A stretch of DNA of 64,000 nucleotides from contig JAOBSW010000454.1 in the NCBI GenBank assembly GCA_026214975.1, forward strand, positions 1 to 64,000, given 5' to 3'. This DNA is from Gentiana macrophylla (Eukaryota > Streptophyta > Magnoliopsida > Gentianales > Gentianaceae). Below are positions 36,478-45,820 of this stretch, piece by piece; positions within the stretch are counted from its first letter, which is position 1; the number at the start of each line of letters is the position of its first letter. Under the pieces are notes generated by a model, which made no database searches, was not told the origin of the DNA, and saw nothing but the letters and a program-made list of their open reading frames with translations. The position numbers and the translations under genes are program-made.

Positions 36478-36680
36478 CGTCCATTTCTCCGTCCAGTGGA
36501 CGGGCGTCCAACTGCTTGAACGGGCGTCCGGGCTGGAATATTTGATTCAGAGTTCTCCCAAAATTGGTGGACAAGCGTCTGATTTATTGAAGGACGGGCG
36601 TCTGATCATGACTCGGCCCGATTCGAAGATTTTAAAGCATCTAGACGGGCGTTCAACCCATCAAACGGGCGTCCAGTGGC
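36478..36680 (+). promoter_or_regulatory. GGACG-NN-CGTCC motif cluster upstream of the LTR promoter
   Basis: At least six copies: TGGACGGGCGTCC, GAACGGGCGTCC, GGACAAGCGTCT, GGACGGGCGTCT, AGACGGGCGTTC and AAACGGGCGTCC. The core is a 5+2+5 dyad. The cluster ends about 30 bp before the TATA box, the place expected for transcription-factor sites. Binding is an inference. Confidence 0.6.
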
Positions 36681-36708
36681 CGACATAGCAGCAGCCGACT
36701 TAAAATTC

Positions 36709-36717
36709 TATATATAG
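36709..36717 (+). promoter_or_regulatory. TATA box of the Athila LTR
   Basis: CTATATATAGCTGCG, with a probable start about 30 bases on. It is repeated in the 3' LTR near 49371. Confidence 0.7.
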
Positions 36718-37695
36718 CTGCGTTATTTACAACAATTACATCAGATTTTCGAACTCTAAACCCTAGGGGCAGCTCAGTTTTTACTGCTTTTATTTTCTAG
36801 TTAGATTCAAACACTTTTTATGTATTTTTACTCAAGAAATTCGATCTTCAAGAGGATGCTAAGAGGCTAGACCTCTATTGAACAAGCATTGTGAAGCCGT
36901 CCGATCAACAATTCAGTTTCGATTCTCGTTTGTCTTGTGAGTTTTTAATTCAAAGTTGTATCTTTACAATGCTTATTTCGTTTTTATGCAATTATATCGA
37001 AAGATCTTTGCATGTATGATGTTTGATTTTGATGAGAATCATGTTAAACCCTAGATCGCCATAATAAAGATTAGACCTTTAATCTAATTAACGAGAGTTA
37101 TTAGGTTGAATCTCCAGGTTAGAAACTTATAAATTTCACACCTTTGGTTAGAAAGCGTTAATCTTTAGGTCGAAAGATAGAAGATTAATAGGTGAACTTG
37201 TCTAAGAGATTAGGGGTTCATACCTTGGCTAGGTGAATCACAACTTGATTAAGAATCACGAGATAATCGAGGTAGAAATTGATAGTTGTAGGATAGGTGG
37301 ATCAATTGCTTGTTCGTTTGTTATATCATGATTAAACCACTTGAACTCGAATTGATTTACAACATTTATTTCGTAATAGATTTAGAATAGATTTAGTTTA
37401 GATAATTTGTTCGCAACCATATTTTTCCTGGCTTTAGATCACGATCTTCTGTCCAGTTATTCTTATTTGTAGTTTCGTTTTTTTCATTTAGTTTTCGCTG
37501 TTTTATTTTCGTATCTTTTTAGTAGTAATCGTGACATAGTTAGTTAGATAATAAAAACTAGATTAAACAACCCTGATTCCCCGTAAGATCGACCCGATAT
37601 CAACCTCTATACTACGATCCCTACACTTGGGGTATACCGGATTTATAAATTTATTACTTGTTTATTTTGCTTAGATAAAATCCGTGACAAGTTTT

Positions 37696-37713
37696 TGGCA
37701 CCGTTGCCGGGGA
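37696..37713 (+). other. primer-binding site, tRNA-Asp type
   Basis: TGGCACCGTTGCCGGGGA, six bases inside the 5' LTR. It differs by one base from the TGGCGCCGTTGCCGGGGA form common in Athila and Tat elements. Confidence 0.9.
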
Positions 37714-37814
37714 ACCAGACGGTTGTCTAGTTTTTATTTTTTTCGTCATTAATTTAATTTAGATATTTTTTTTTAGTTTCTGTTTTTCGTAGGGTAAAAA
37801 TCTCTGTTTCGTTT

Positions 37815-37985
37815 CTGTCCCAGTAAACGGGCGTCTAGAGTAGTGGACGCCCGTCCGGTCAAGTTTTCATAACTCTGTTCGTTTTTACCTAGTCAGACGA
37901 GCGTCTGGTTATCCAGACGTCCGTCCTGTTCATCTTCCAGGCAGACGCCCGTCCAGTAATCTGGACGCCCGTTTGACCTCCTTTT
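37815..37985 (+). repeat. second GGACG-NN-CGTCC motif cluster in the Athila leader
   Basis: Six copies, mostly in the reverse form: AAACGGGCGTCT, GTGGACGCCCGTCC, CAGACGAGCGTCT, CAGACGTCCGTCC, CAGACGCCCGTCC and TGGACGCCCGTTT. The cluster lies between the PBS and gag. Confidence 0.8.
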
Positions 37986-38053
37986 CTTTAAAATCTTTTC
38001 TCGGTTTTAATCTTTGATTAAAAGGTTAAACAACTAGATTTTGGTATCGGTTT

Positions 38054-39804
38054 ATGCAAACTCGAGTCAAAAAGGGCCACTACTCTATACACACGACCTC
38101 GGCGGACCATAGTCCGACCAAGCAGAGAAGACTCCGTTTTGCGGACTCTCCCCGCGAAGAGAACACGATCGATCGAGATATCGAGCAAGATCTAGCTCAA
38201 AAGATCGAAAATATAGTCATTATGGTGGCGAAGATAGAGCGTCGTTGGTGACTACGCCATGCCTGGCGAAGTCGGGTCAACACACGGCTATCGTTCTACC
38301 AACCATTAATGCACCTACTTTTGAACTGAAACCCAGGCTCATTCAAATGATGCAGCATGCATCTATCTTCCACGGTTATATCGAGAAAATCCTCATACTC
38401 ACTTACACACGTTTAGAGATATGCGGTACAACTCGCATCCAAGGAGTAAGTGAGGATGCTATAAAACTTAAATCTGTTTCCATTTTCTTTATGAGGGAAG
38501 CAAAAGAGTGGTACCACTCCTCCTTACGAGACCATCACTACAGGCGGAACTCGAGAAAGAGTTCTGAGTCAATACTTCCCACCTTCTAAGATGCCCAATG
38601 TTTAAGTGATATTTTCACATTCCGCCAGAAGGAAAATGAGTCATTTTTCGAGAGCTGGAAGAGGTTTAAGTCTCTTCTTAGAAAGTGTCCCCATCATGGC
38701 TTGCCATTACAAAGGCAAGTCAATACTTTCTTCAGTGGATTGACCGAGCTCACGAAGGGCATGGTTAATAGTTCTTCTGGTGGGGCATTTTTAAGGAAAA
38801 CACCTGAAGAGGGGTGGGCATTATTCGAGGATATTGTCAAATACAATTATGCCCCTTCATATCAAGCTATCCAAGCACATCCTCCTCCCAAGATTGAGGA
38901 GGTGAATATGCAAAGTCTGATCGCCATGCTGCAAAAGCAGATGGCAGCTTCTCAAATTTCTCCTAATCCGATCAATCAGAATCCTTCCTTTCAACAGAAT
39001 TCTCATGTTCTGTACTGTGAAAATTGTTGTCAGACTGGCCATATGGTTGGCCAGTGTCAATTTGTTCCCCCCTCTGCTTATCAAGTTAATATTGTTCATG
39101 ACAATGGACAGTATAATCCGGTCACATGTCAGAACTGTGACAATGTGGGACATACATCTCGTTTTTGTCCTATGAACGGACAGAATGCTGAAGTAAACGC
39201 TTTCTCTGGCCAAACCAATCAGAGGTTTAATAATCAATTCTCTGGCCAGAGTAATCCTCAAAACCAGGGTTTTAGTCAGAATCAAAATTTCAGTCCAAAT
39301 TCGAATTTTAATCAAAATCAAAACTTCAATCGAAACCCTACTTACAACCAGAACCAGAACTCCAATTTTTCCAATCAGAATCAAAGGTTCAGTTAGAATT
39401 GGCCTAACAATTCTAATTCTACATTACAGAATCGGCCCAGCCAGCCTTATCCGCAGAACTTCCAAAACTCTCAAGGCCCCTCACACTCTAATGATATCCA
39501 AGTTGAATGGAGCTCCTTTCGGGAAGAGCAAAATAAAAACATCCAGCTCCTGATGAGCACAAACAAGAATCTTGAGAGGCAACTAGGGCAATTGGCTGAA
39601 CAGTTAGCTTCTAGACCCCCAGGGCAGTTGCCCAGCTTCACAGAAAAGAATCCAAAGGGTGGTCAAGTTGCTCAGACCGATCTGAATAATAGCCAATGCA
39701 CTGACCTGGTACCTTCAATTCCGTATGGTAGAGAAGAGGCCAGTGCAATGAACTTAAGGTCAGGTACTCAACTAAGTGGTCCCCCTCACCACGGAAACCA
39801 CTAA
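38054..39804 (+). pseudogene. Athila gag remnant with two zinc knuckles
   Basis: The N-terminal part is split over three frames (38054-38251, 38245-38589, then 38590 on). Recognisable wording is FFMREAKEWYHSSL, ESFFESWKRFKSLLRKCP and GLPLQRQVNTFFSGL, the capsid-like part. Two CCHC knuckles follow, CENCCQTGHMVGQC and CQNCDNVGHTSRFC. Next is an Asn/Gln/Phe-rich stretch (about 39180-39400) with one premature TAG, then a coiled region NKNLERQLGQLAEQLASRP. The protein would bind element RNA and form particles. Confidence 0.88.
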
Positions 39805-39853
39805 CCCCTCCCTGCCCCGATAAGGCGGGAGGGAAGTCAGCACCTACGTTCCC

Positions 39854-40850
39854 TTGGTGCAAGAGAATACTCAGGTGGCTGATCCCCTGAGAGGTGAAAA
39901 AGTTGGAAGTCCTCAGGTGGCTGAACCCCTGAGGAATGAAGAATCAAGTGAGAGTCAGGAGGCTGATCCCCTGACTACTAAGACAAATGAAAAAATGGTG
40001 AGGTGGAAGGACTTGGAAGACAAAGCTGTCAGTTCATCCTCTAAGAAATCCTTTTCTGAGAGTGATTTGAAAAATCTTCCATTTCCACCTAGAAAGTGCA
40101 ACATCTCCTTGAATGAGGATAAAAAGTATGAAAAAGTACTCAACCTTCTGAAAAATACTCAGGTTAATCTTCCATTATCCGAGGTTTTGGTTGAGATGCC
40201 TAAGTATACCAAATTCATCAAGGATGTTGTTTTCTCTAAGAAGAAGTTGGCAGACATGGATCGGTTGATCGGTGAGGATTTCTCTATGATCAATTATGAA
40301 GATCTACCAACCAAGAGGGGTGACCCGGGGAAATTTGTGCTCACATTCTTTGATGGGAGGCCTAGTCTTCCCAAACTCTTTATGTGACACAGGTGCATCC
40401 ATAAGCTGATGCCATTGTGCGTGCGCAAACGGCTTGGGTTAGGCAGTCTTCTAGAACCCACCACCATGAATCTTCAATTCGCGGATAGATCTTCTAAGAA
40501 AGGCTGGGAATACTAAAGGGCGTGTTAGTTCAAATTGATGATTCACCTTCCCGGTTGATCTGAGTGCGTTACGGAGGTAGAGAAGGACGAGAATGTCCCT
40601 CTAATTCTTGGGAGACCTTTTCTGTCTACAGCTAGAGCCTTTATTGACTGTGATGGTGGGCAAGTGACGATACGAGTTGGTGATCAAGAGGTGAGTTACA
40701 ATGTTTCCAAAGCTAGCCAGAAACCCTCTGAAAGACCGACCGGTTTCTCCATTGACGAAATGTCTGATGACTTCAATGATTTCATGGAAAAGCAAGTCAT
40801 TGCTGTTGCAACGGAATACGAGTGACTAGTTGAGAAGCTGAATAATCATG
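39854..40850 (+). pseudogene. Athila protease region remnant
   Basis: 39854-40387 reads an Athila linker with LSEVLVEMPKYTKFIKDV, a conserved segment before the protease. The active site DTGASIS appears at about 40387-40407 but in a shifted frame, and the ILGRPFLSTARAFID segment follows near 40600-40640. At least two more frameshifts and stops separate these. A GC-rich hairpin at 39806-39835 lies just before this part. Confidence 0.75.
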
Positions 40851-40852
40851 GT

Positions 40853-42219
40853 GTGGTGAATCTAGAACAGTTAGAAGCTGAATTTGAGGATGAGTTGTTG
40901 AAAGGAGAAGCTTTGGCAGTGGGACCACTAAGTAAACTCAGCGATGTTGAGTTGAAAAGTGGAGATCTTAAATCAAGTTTGGAAGACCCCCCTGCAGATC
41001 TGGTATTGAAGCCGTTGCCTAAACATCTAAAGTATGTGTTTTTAAGAGAAGGTGACAAGCTTCCATTAATTATATCTGCCAAGCTGTCTCGATCAGAAGA
41101 AATGAAGCTATTAAACGTCTTGAGGAAGAATGAGAAAGCCTTCGTTTGGCAAGTAGGAGACATCAGAGGGATATCTCCTGACATCTGTATGCATAAAATC
41201 AAGACTGAAGAGGGTGCGAAATGTGTTCGACAGCCCCAGAGGAGGCTTAACCCTCATATGCAGGAGGTGGTCAAGAAGGAAATTATCAAGCTTTTAGATA
41301 TGGGTATCATATACGCAATTGCTGACAGTGAATGTGTATCCCCTACTCAAGTAGTTCCCAAAAATGGAGGAATTACTATTGAGAAGAATGAGAAGGGAGA
41401 AGAAATAGCATTGAGGCTTGTTACTGGTTACAGAGTCTGCATTGATTATAGGAAACTCAATGAGGTGACCATGAAAGATCATTTCCCCTTCCTTTCATTG
41501 ATCAGATGCTTGAGCGTTTGGCGGGACACGCATTCTACTGTTTCCTGGACGGATATTCAGGATATTTTCAGATACCCATCGATCCAGTTGACCAAGAAAA
41601 GACCACTTTCACCTGCCCTTATGGTACATTCACTTACAGGCGGATGCCATTTGGTCTTTGCAATGCCCCAGCTACGTTTCAAAGATGTATGCTGGCTATC
41701 TTCGACGGGCTAGTTGAAAAGTGTACGGAAATTTTCATGGATGACTTTTCGGTCTTTGGTCAATCCTTCGATGATTGTCTCGACAATCTTGACCAGGTCT
41801 AATCCAGATGTGTGGAAAAGAACTTAGTACTAAATTGGGAAAAGTGCCATTTCATGGTAGATGAGGGAATAGTTCTTGGCCACAAGATCTCCGCCAAAGG
41901 TATTGAGGTAGACAGAGCCAAAGTGGAAGCTATCGAGAAGATGAGTTATCCTAAGAATGTGCGTGAAGTCAGAGGTTTTCTTGGACATGTCGGTTTCTAT
42001 AGGAGATTCATTCAAGACTTTTCCAAGATAGCCAAGCCCCTGTCTACACTACTTAAAGAAGATGTTGTATTCGATTTTGATGGAAGTTGCAAGAAAGCGT
42101 TTGAGGAGCTGAAAAGTCGATTAATCTCTGCGCCGATCCTTATTTCACTCGACCGAATCTCCTTCTTGAGCTTATGTGCAATGCATCAAACTATCTTTGT
42201 TAGTACGATCTTAGGATGA
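40853..42219 (+). pseudogene. Athila reverse transcriptase remnant
   Basis: One frame runs from 40853 to about 41495: KAFVWQVGDIRGISPDICMH, RRLNPHMQEVVKKEI, LLDMGIIYAIADS and RVCIDYRKLNEVT. A frameshift near 41500 moves to the frame holding HAFYCFLDGYSGYFQIPI, RRMPFGLCNAPATFQRCM and the catalytic FMDDFSVFG, then CHFMVDEGIVLGHKIS after an in-frame stop at about 41800. All palm motifs are present in order. Two disruptions make it non-functional. Confidence 0.9.
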
Positions 42220-42524
42220 GAGAATAAAAGGAAATTCCAGCCAATCTATTATGCCGATCACACACTAAATCCGTCTCAAGTAAACTACACGACGCAGTGA
42301 AAAGGAATTATTGGCCGTAGTCTTTGCTATGGACAAGTTTCGTAAGTTACTTGCTTTGGGTGCTCAAGTGATTGTGTGGGTGATCACGCCGCTTTGCTGC
42401 GATACTTGATGACTAAGAAAGAGGCTAAACCGTGCTTACTACGTTGGATCTGACCTACAAGAGTTCGATGTCCGGATCAAAGATAAAAAGGCGTTGAAAG
42501 CGTAGTGGTGATCATGTCTCAAGA
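42220..42524 (+). pseudogene. Athila RNase H remnant
   Basis: Pieces QPIYYADHTLNPSQVNYTT, DHAALLRYL and MTKKEAKPCLLRW are readable in three different frames. This is the most damaged part of pol, with indels about every 60-100 bases. Confidence 0.75.
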
Positions 42525-44145
42525 ATGTTGAATGAGGAAAAGGATGACCCTGACGATATAAATCTTTACTTTCCTCTGGAGAATATCATGCTTATCGAAG
42601 GTTGTCCTCCAGATGTTCCTTGGTATTCTTCCATTGTAAACTACCTTCATTCCCAATATCTTGATCCAGAATTGTCCTATCGGGAGAAGAAGAAATTCTT
42701 CTCTGATTTGAAAACATTCGTTTGGGATGAACCTTACCTTTTCAAGATTTGTAAAAATGGTTTGCTGAGAAGATGTGTTCCTGAATCTGAGCAACGTGAT
42801 ATTATTGAGCAATGCCACAGTGGACCTACCGGTGGTCATTTTTGTCATTGGAAAACCGTTGCTAAAATATTTCAATCCGGCTTCTATTGGCCCACGATCT
42901 TTAAAGATACAGAAGCTTTCTGTAAAGCTTGTGATAGGTGTCAGAGAACCGGGACTTTAACACGGCGTTTCGACATGCCGTTGAATCCCATCCTAGAATG
43001 CGAAGTCTTTGATGTATGGGGTGTCGACTTTATGGGACCATTCCCATCATCTTGTGGAAATAAATACATCTTAGTCTGCGTGGATTATGTATCGAAATGG
43101 GTGGAGGCTCAAGCCACGTCTCACAATGATCATAAGACGGTCATGAAGTTTCTAAAGAAAAACATCTTCGTGAGATTCGGGTGTCCACGCGCCTTGATTA
43201 GTGATGAAGGGACACAATTTTGCAACCGACCTCTCGAGAAAGTGCTTGAGAAATATGGTGTCCGGCATAAAACTGGTACATCATATCATCCTATGACTAG
43301 TGGTCAGGTTAAGAGAAGCAACCAAAGTTTAAAGAAGATCCTGAGAAAGCGAGCTATGATCATAGAAAAGATCTGAGTCTTAAGTTGGATGATGTACCAT
43401 GGGCATATCGAACTGCCTATAAGACCCCCATGGGTACATCACCCTATCAAATGGTAAGCCATGCCACTTGCCAGTCGAGTTAGAGCATAGAGCCTGTTGG
43501 GCCAAGAGGTTTTTGAACTTCGATACCCAATCTTGTGGAAAACATCGATTGCAACAGTTGCATGAGCTAGATTAATTTAGACTCCAGGCCTACGAAAGCG
43601 CCAGGATAAGTAAGGAAAAGACGAAACTCCTTCACGATGCCAAAATCAAGAAGAGAGAATTCCAAGTAGGGGAACAAGTTTTATTGTACAATTCTAGGTT
43701 ACATCTGTTCCCTGGTAAGCTGAGGACACGATGGTCCGGTCCCTTTGAAATTCTCCAAATCATTCCTGGAGGTGTTCTAGAACTACGAGGTTATGGTGAC
43801 CAGCCGTTCCGAGTAAATGGTCAAAGGTGCAAGCATTACATTGGTCAAGCCAAGGAACAGCCTTTGATTGTTCGATTCCTCGATATCCTCGGGTGTGGTA
43901 CTTCAGAAGTCGATAAATTTGACGAGTTTTCACCCAATTTGTTTTCTGATGATGACGGTAGTGGTCCCTCTGAAGAAGTTCTAGCAGGTAGTTGGGACAT
44001 GGAAGAGTTTGCGAAGGAGAAACAGTTGAAACGTCGTCAGAAGAAGAAGAAATCAGCCATGGGGAGGTTTAAGCGTGTGTGGAAGGCAATTAAAGAATTG
44101 ACCCCATGTGTTAGATGTTTGTTTCTACTGACCACACCATCTTGA
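42525..44145 (+). pseudogene. Athila integrase remnant, catalytic Glu changed to Lys
   Basis: The open part 42525-43376 has the HHCC finger (QCHSGPTGGHFC ... CKACDRCQ), the first Asp in WGVDFMGPFP, the second in LISDEGTQF, and TSGQVKRSNQ where other Ty3 integrases have GQVE or GQAE. The catalytic Glu is therefore Lys (AAG at 43311-43313). After a stop at 43376 the core end is broken. The C-terminal part 43684-44145 has FPGKLRTRWSGPFEI and a Lys-rich tail, ending in TGA at 44143. Confidence 0.88.
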
Positions 44146-44260
44146 TCAAAGCCTACACGAGGTAGTGGTGGCGAGAAAAGTTAAATGGCTTTGATCCAGT
44201 GAGCTAAAAGAGTGTCGAGCTAACGACATTAACCAAAAGCGCCACTAGGAGGCATCCTAG
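44143..44260 (+). ncRNA. structured RNA-like module, copy A
   Basis: It starts at the pol stop codon. There are three potential stems. P1 is GATCAAAGCC (44144-44153) with GGCTTTGATC (44187-44196), 10 bp. P2 is GTCG (44214-44217), loop AGCTAA, CGAC (44224-44227). P3 is CTAGGA (44245-44250), loop GGCA, TCCTAG (44255-44260). Between P2 and P3 lies ATTAACCAAAAGCGCCA. Copy B at 44721 shares P2, spacer and P3 loop, while its P1 and P3 stems differ but still pair. It acts presumably as part of the element RNA. The role is unknown. Confidence 0.6.
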
Positions 44261-44345
44261 ATACCCTTTATTATATTAGTACTCTCTTTTATGTTGTTTC
44301 TTTTTCTTTGATTAGTTTTTATCTTAAGTCTAATTAAGATTTTGT

Positions 44346-44723
44346 TTGAATCTGTTCAGTTTAGCTGTGTTTTTAGATATGGATTACGGAGTTCTACCAC
44401 AGGAGTTTCCTTTCATTAGTAGAATCCCACTTATCATTCTAGGTGACGGACTCGGAGGGACTATCATTTTGGACGTAGACTTTGATATTAGTACCCGCAT
44501 CAGGACCGTTACATATGTTCTCATTGTACCCCGATCTTCGGGAGGTGGAGATTTTAGCTCAGAAGACCTGCAGGAGACTTTAGGACGACCGTATACAATC
44601 CTCAATGATCCGATGCTGACTGACTTGGCGCTAGTGCTGCAAGCTGAGCATTTCCAAGGCGTGGATGTTCTTTGGAAGGATTTGGGCTTTACAGACGAGT
44701 ATGATTTTCCCTCCCGCTATTGA
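44346..44723 (+). CDS. unknown 125-residue ORF between two RNA-like modules (Athila)
   Basis: An open frame of 125 codons with no internal stop, in an element whose other genes are broken. The start at 44346 is the first ATG; a second ATG at 44379 (MDYGVLPQEF) is possible. The protein is acidic, with PLIILGDGLGGTIILDVDFD, RTVTYVLIVPRSSGGGDF and a C-terminus FTDEYDFPSRY. I see no signal peptide, membrane segment or known domain. It lies between pol and the plant-transposon-domain ORF, and each of its neighbours upstream and itself is followed by the same RNA-like module. It may be an element-specific protein or a chance survival. Function unknown. Confidence 0.45.
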   Translation: MNLFSLAVFLDMDYGVLPQEFPFISRIPLIILGDGLGGTIILDVDFDISTRIRTVTYVLIVPRSSGGGDFSSEDLQETLGRPYTILNDPMLTDLALVLQAEHFQGVDVLWKDLGFTDEYDFPSRY

Positions 44724-44842
44724 CATGCTCCGCCGTCGATCCGGATTGTGGATTGGGCGGAGATTTACGATGACTAGCGTCGTTAGGCTGTTTCGTCGAG
44801 CAAACGACGTTAAACAAAAGTGCTCGGTGGGAGGCAACCCAC
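44721..44842 (+). ncRNA. structured RNA-like module, copy B
   Basis: It starts at the stop codon of the 125-residue ORF. P1 is CTCCGCC (44728-44734) with GGCGGAG (44756-44762). P2 is GTCG (44795-44798), loop AGCAAA, CGAC (44805-44808). P3 is GTGGG (44827-44831), loop AGGCAA, CCCAC (44838-44842). The distance from stop codon to P2 is 71 bases, against 68 in copy A. Confidence 0.6.
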
Positions 44843-44959
44843 TATTTTCTAGTGTTTTTATGTGTTCTTCAGTTTTTATTTATTATTTGAAGCTATGTAT
44901 GCATTTTTATAAAAATAAGAGTTTGATTTGATTTGAATGAAAAATTTTAAGTTTTGTTA

Positions 44960-45220
44960 ATTACGCCTCCAGGCGTGCGTCCATGCCTTTGAACGCATGT
45001 CGATCTATATCTGCCTTGGGACGGCGTCCATCCTTCGAACGCCCGTCCGTCCTTTGAAAATTTTGGGAAGCGTCCAAATTTCTTGAACGCCCGTCTGCAA
45101 GATTCCTTCCAACTCTGTTCAAAAATTGACAACACTGGACGAAGCGTCGAATATACGGGCGCCCGTCCGATTCATAAGATCCCAATTTGAACTTTGTCGA
45201 TTTCATGGGCGCCCGTTCGG
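44960..45220 (+). promoter_or_regulatory. third GGACG-NN-CGTCC motif cluster, upstream of the internal promoter
   Basis: About eight copies, for example AGGCGTGCGTCC, GGGACGGCGTCC, GAACGCCCGTCC, GAACGCCCGTCT, GGACGAAGCGTC, GGGCGCCCGTCC and GGGCGCCCGTTC. The last copy ends about 10 bases before the TATA box at 45229. Confidence 0.6.
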
Positions 45221-45228
45221 ACTGCGTC

Positions 45229-45236
45229 TATAAATA
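45229..45236 (+). promoter_or_regulatory. internal TATA box of the Athila third ORF
   Basis: GTCTATAAATACCCC, with a GC-motif cluster before it and a spliced 5' UTR after it. It suggests that the ORF at 45821 has its own transcript rather than depending on the LTR promoter. Confidence 0.65.
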
Positions 45237-45534
45237 CCCCTGCTTCCCAAATTTATTTCAAATTAGAATTTTCAAATTGCAAAACCCGACTTTTGCCCTC
45301 CTTTTGCCCTAAATTCTTCGTTTCTAAACTGAATTGGGCGATTCAAGGATCTATCAACAGCTCTCAATCCCCTCTTTTCGATTTTTCACTCGAAATCCTC
45401 CAACAAACACCATTTAATCGGATTCAGTGACCTATATAGTCCGACTTTTTTTGAAGAAAAATTCGATTTTTGTGTTCGATTTGGCATTGTTTTGGCTTCT
45501 AATCCTCCTTATCATCATCCCATCATCCTATTTG

Positions 45535-45808
45535 GTAAGTCTTTATCAACTTTTCTTAGATTATTTCACGTTTTTTCGAGTTCGATTTTCAAGTCGACTC
45601 TTTTCTATGTATTTTCCCTTATTTGTTTTTTTCTCTTGTTTGTTTTCGTTCCTTGTTGTGTTGTTGATCTGGGATGGTAATGGATGATAATGGGTGGATT
45701 GCATTGTGGTTTTGGTGTTGGTTTGGTGTGACTTGGTTTTGAAATTCCGTTTGGACGATAAACGGGTGGTTTGTTTGAATTGTGGTTTGGGGATGATTGT
45801 TGGTTTAG
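45535..45808 (+). other. 5'-UTR intron of the Athila third ORF
   Basis: Donor TTTG/GTAAGTCT and acceptor TTGGTTTAG/CTTAC, 274 bp and T-rich. It leaves 12 bases before the ATG at 45821. Confidence 0.65.
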
Positions 45809-45820
45809 CTTACATTTACA

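Larger units (their letters stand above)
36152..37689 (+). repeat. 5' LTR of the Athila-like element
   Basis: 1,538 bp, TGTTAAGGGTG ... AATCCGTGACA. It contains a cluster of GGACGGGCGTCC-like motifs (about 36478-36680), the TATA box at 36709 and CTACACTTGGGGTATACC near the end. Compared with 48816-50361 it shows about 25-30 substitutions and a few indels by eye. Confidence 0.93.

Noticed and set aside
38857..39384. 175-codon minus-strand Ile/Leu-rich frame
   Set aside because: Shadow of the Asn/Gln-rich part of Athila gag; AAT/CAA-rich codons read in reverse give Ile/Leu/Val without stops.
39806..39835. GC-rich hairpin right after a gag stop, looking like a programmed frameshift or readthrough signal
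   Set aside because: The best protein-like reading passes through all three frames over about 100 bases (the third frame is open across the hairpin), which is explained by single-base indels. The hairpin bases look like ordinary coding sequence for a Pro/Gly/Lys-rich segment.
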